In this document: one piece after another, positions 5,387-6,793 of the stretch
How positions within the stretch are numbered: the first letter of the stretch is position 1
Layout: every line of letters begins with the position of its first letter
Assembly (NCBI GenBank): GCA_934457515.1
Contig: CAKSHV010000082.1
Coordinates: forward strand, 1-6,793
Reading direction: 5' to 3'
DNA from: an uncultured Clostridia bacterium
Lineage (GTDB): Bacteria; Bacillota; Clostridia; RGIG6154
DNA length: 6,793 nucleotides
Notes under the pieces: generated by a model
The model's input: only the letters and a program-made list of their open reading frames with translations
What the model was told of the DNA's origin: nothing
Databases searched by the model: none
Translations under genes and position numbers: made by a program

Positions 5387-6793
5387 CTATTTTTCAGATA
5401 TTTTAATGATAATTACCGTCATATCATCTTTGCAGGTCATAACGCGGCGGCATGCCTCGCCCATAATTGCGTCTGCAATCTCCTGGGCACCGCTTGCTGA
5501 TAAGCGAATCAGCATATCACGAATCCATTTATCATCCTTGCAAATGTCGGTCACACCGTCGGAAGCGAGCATAACAATGTCCCCGTCCTCCAGCAAAACC
5601 GAACGGTTTGCCGTTTCCATTTCTCCGATGATGCCTGTCGGCAGCGCGTGGGCATGAACCGCCGCAACCTCACCGCGGCGCGCAATGTACGAGCAGGCTC
5701 CGCCCGTTTTTACAAATTCTCCCTCGCCCGTAAACAAATCGGCAATTAACATATCAAGGGTTGCAAAACTTTCATCATAGGATTTTAAAATCAGCACCGA
5801 ATTAATCAGCTTAATTGCCGCCTCGCGGTCAATGCCCGCGGTTAAAAGGTGCTTTAGCAGGCTTACCGTTTCGCCGCTTTCCTTTGCCGCTCTCTCGCCC
5901 GTTCCCATGCCGTCGCTTAAAGCAACCACAATTTTTCCGCCGCCCGGATGGATAATCGCGTAGCTGTCGCCCGACTCCTTTTCATTCCCGGGACGAACGC
6001 GCGAAATGCCCACATTTGCCTCGAAATTTTCCTCTTCTTTATACTCAATCATGCATTTTTCCTTGTCGCACGCATGCTTCACATAGGCAAACGACTTGCC
6101 CGTGACTTTCTTGATTACCGTTTTAATTTCCCGTTCGCAGACGTTTTTGCCGCTGCAATTTAAAACGGTTGCCGAAATTTTCAGCCTGCCGCTTAAATCT
6201 TTGGTAACCGAAACGTTTTCAACCGGAATTCCAAGCCCGTCCAGCGTTTGAATAATGGCGCTTTCCGCCTCGGTTTCAAAAGTGTCCGCTTCATACAATT
6301 CGCTTGCCAAACTCTTCACCACGCCCGAAACGTCTTTTAACTGCCGCGACACCAGTTCGCGGTTTTCGGCAATGCGGTTTTCCCACACACGGTTTACGCG
6401 GTACAATTCATACACCTTATTACACTCCAAAACAAGCTTTCCGTAATCCAAACAGTGATTTTTAAAATAAGACGGCACGTCATACTGCTCCACCCAGCCG
6501 CGCCGCTTGGTGGTCAACACCAGATTTTTAAGCATCCCGTCCCGCTCGGTCGCACAGTTTTCGCAATCTGCCCTATGCGCGCACGCGCCGCACACCCGTT
6601 CTTTTATATTTTCGGCAAGCATGTCAATCACAGGCGCCTCAGACGCCTGCCTTGCCTTTCCGCCTTTCTGCATGGAAAGGGACAGCACCGAAAACGCGTC
6701 CGAAATGCGATTCAGCCGCTTGAATGTCATGCTTTTAAATGCTGCAATCCGCGTGTTTTCGTGCATTTTGTTTCGGTCAAGCAGTAATAAAAT
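5387..6793 (-). CDS. spoIIE: Stage II sporulation protein E, C-terminal part (PP2C-type phosphatase)
   Basis: SpoIIE dephosphorylates the anti-anti-sigma factor SpoIIAA at the polar septum, activating sigma-F in the forespore. The window holds 468 codons and the frame is open to the right edge. The ATG at 6766 has no ribosome binding site and is internal, so the gene is partial at its 5' end and its membrane domain lies outside. The first residues (ILLLLDRNK) may be the end of the last membrane helix. The central region (about 10-265) holds Cys pairs at 68/71, 77/80, 213/219 and 242/247. The PP2C phosphatase domain spans about 273-468: GDSY with Asp276, SDGMGTG with Asp294, SDG with Asp412, and DDMT with Asp457. 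These are the expected metal-binding positions, so the enzyme looks intact. ATLDML and LPTGII match B. subtilis SpoIIE. The gene shows that the organism forms, or descends from, endospore formers. Confidence 0.93.
   Translation of the reverse strand: MLLLLDRNKMHENTRIAAFKSMTFKRLNRISDAFSVLSLSMQKGGKARQASEAPVIDMLAENIKERVCGACAHRADCENCATERDGMLKNLVLTTKRRGWVEQYDVPSYFKNHCLDYGKLVLECNKVYELYRVNRVWENRIAENRELVSRQLKDVSGVVKSLASELYEADTFETEAESAIIQTLDGLGIPVENVSVTKDLSGRLKISATVLNCSGKNVCEREIKTVIKKVTGKSFAYVKHACDKEKCMIEYKEEENFEANVGISRVRPGNEKESGDSYAIIHPGGGKIVVALSDGMGTGERAAKESGETVSLLKHLLTAGIDREAAIKLINSVLILKSYDESFATLDMLIADLFTGEGEFVKTGGACSYIARRGEVAAVHAHALPTGIIGEMETANRSVLLEDGDIVMLASDGVTDICKDDKWIRDMLIRLSASGAQEIADAIMGEACRRVMTCKDDMTVIIIKISEK

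Noticed and set aside
5370..5400. Terminator hairpin at the end of spoIIE
   Set aside because: The AAAAATAG / CTTTTT pairing is short, contains a mismatch, has almost no G-C pairs and overlaps the coding end. It is not stable enough to call.
6740..6793. ATG at 6766 as the true start of a short phosphatase
   Set aside because: No Shine-Dalgarno sequence precedes it, the frame stays open to the window edge, and the downstream residues match the region after the membrane helices of full-length SpoIIE.

Overview
The window reads as a stretch of chromosome from an anaerobic, endospore-forming Firmicute of the class Clostridia. A SpoIIE sporulation phosphatase, an NfnAB-type electron-bifurcating transhydrogenase and strong AGGAGG-type ribosome binding sites all point that way. 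The core genes are about 50% GC and the leftmost gene is visibly AT-richer. All six genes lie on the minus strand, so transcription runs from the right edge to the left edge. No gene-free stretch exceeds about 90 bases. I see no RNA gene, mobile element, CRISPR array or attachment site.

In transcription order: (1) the C-terminal 468 codons of spoIIE, entering from the right edge without a start codon; (2) after a 59-base gap holding a good sigma-A-like promoter, a small membrane protein of the Sm_multidrug_ex family (COG2426 / PF06695); (3) after a gap with two hairpins, metK (S-adenosylmethionine synthetase); (4) after a likely intrinsic terminator, nfnA and nfnB, overlapping by 8 bases and encoding the two subunits of NADH-dependent reduced ferredoxin:NADP+ oxidoreductase; (5) 40 bases further on, a secreted WG-repeat protein that runs off the left edge.

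Only nfnA and nfnB form an obvious functional unit. Their overlap implies translational coupling, and the enzyme interconverts NADH, reduced ferredoxin and NADPH. metK supplies the methyl donor SAM. The small membrane protein and SpoIIE have no evident link to either. The WG-repeat gene differs in base composition and Ile codon use, and is the part most likely to be recently acquired or lineage-specific.

Three starts were moved from the longest open frame on ribosome-binding-site grounds or because the gene is partial (nfnA, metK, spoIIE). The partial WG-repeat gene was recovered by direct translation of the left edge. I did not find a convincing previously undescribed system. The best leads are the WG-repeat gene, the metK leader without a recognisable SAM riboswitch, and the terminator-like hairpin between metK and nfnA.
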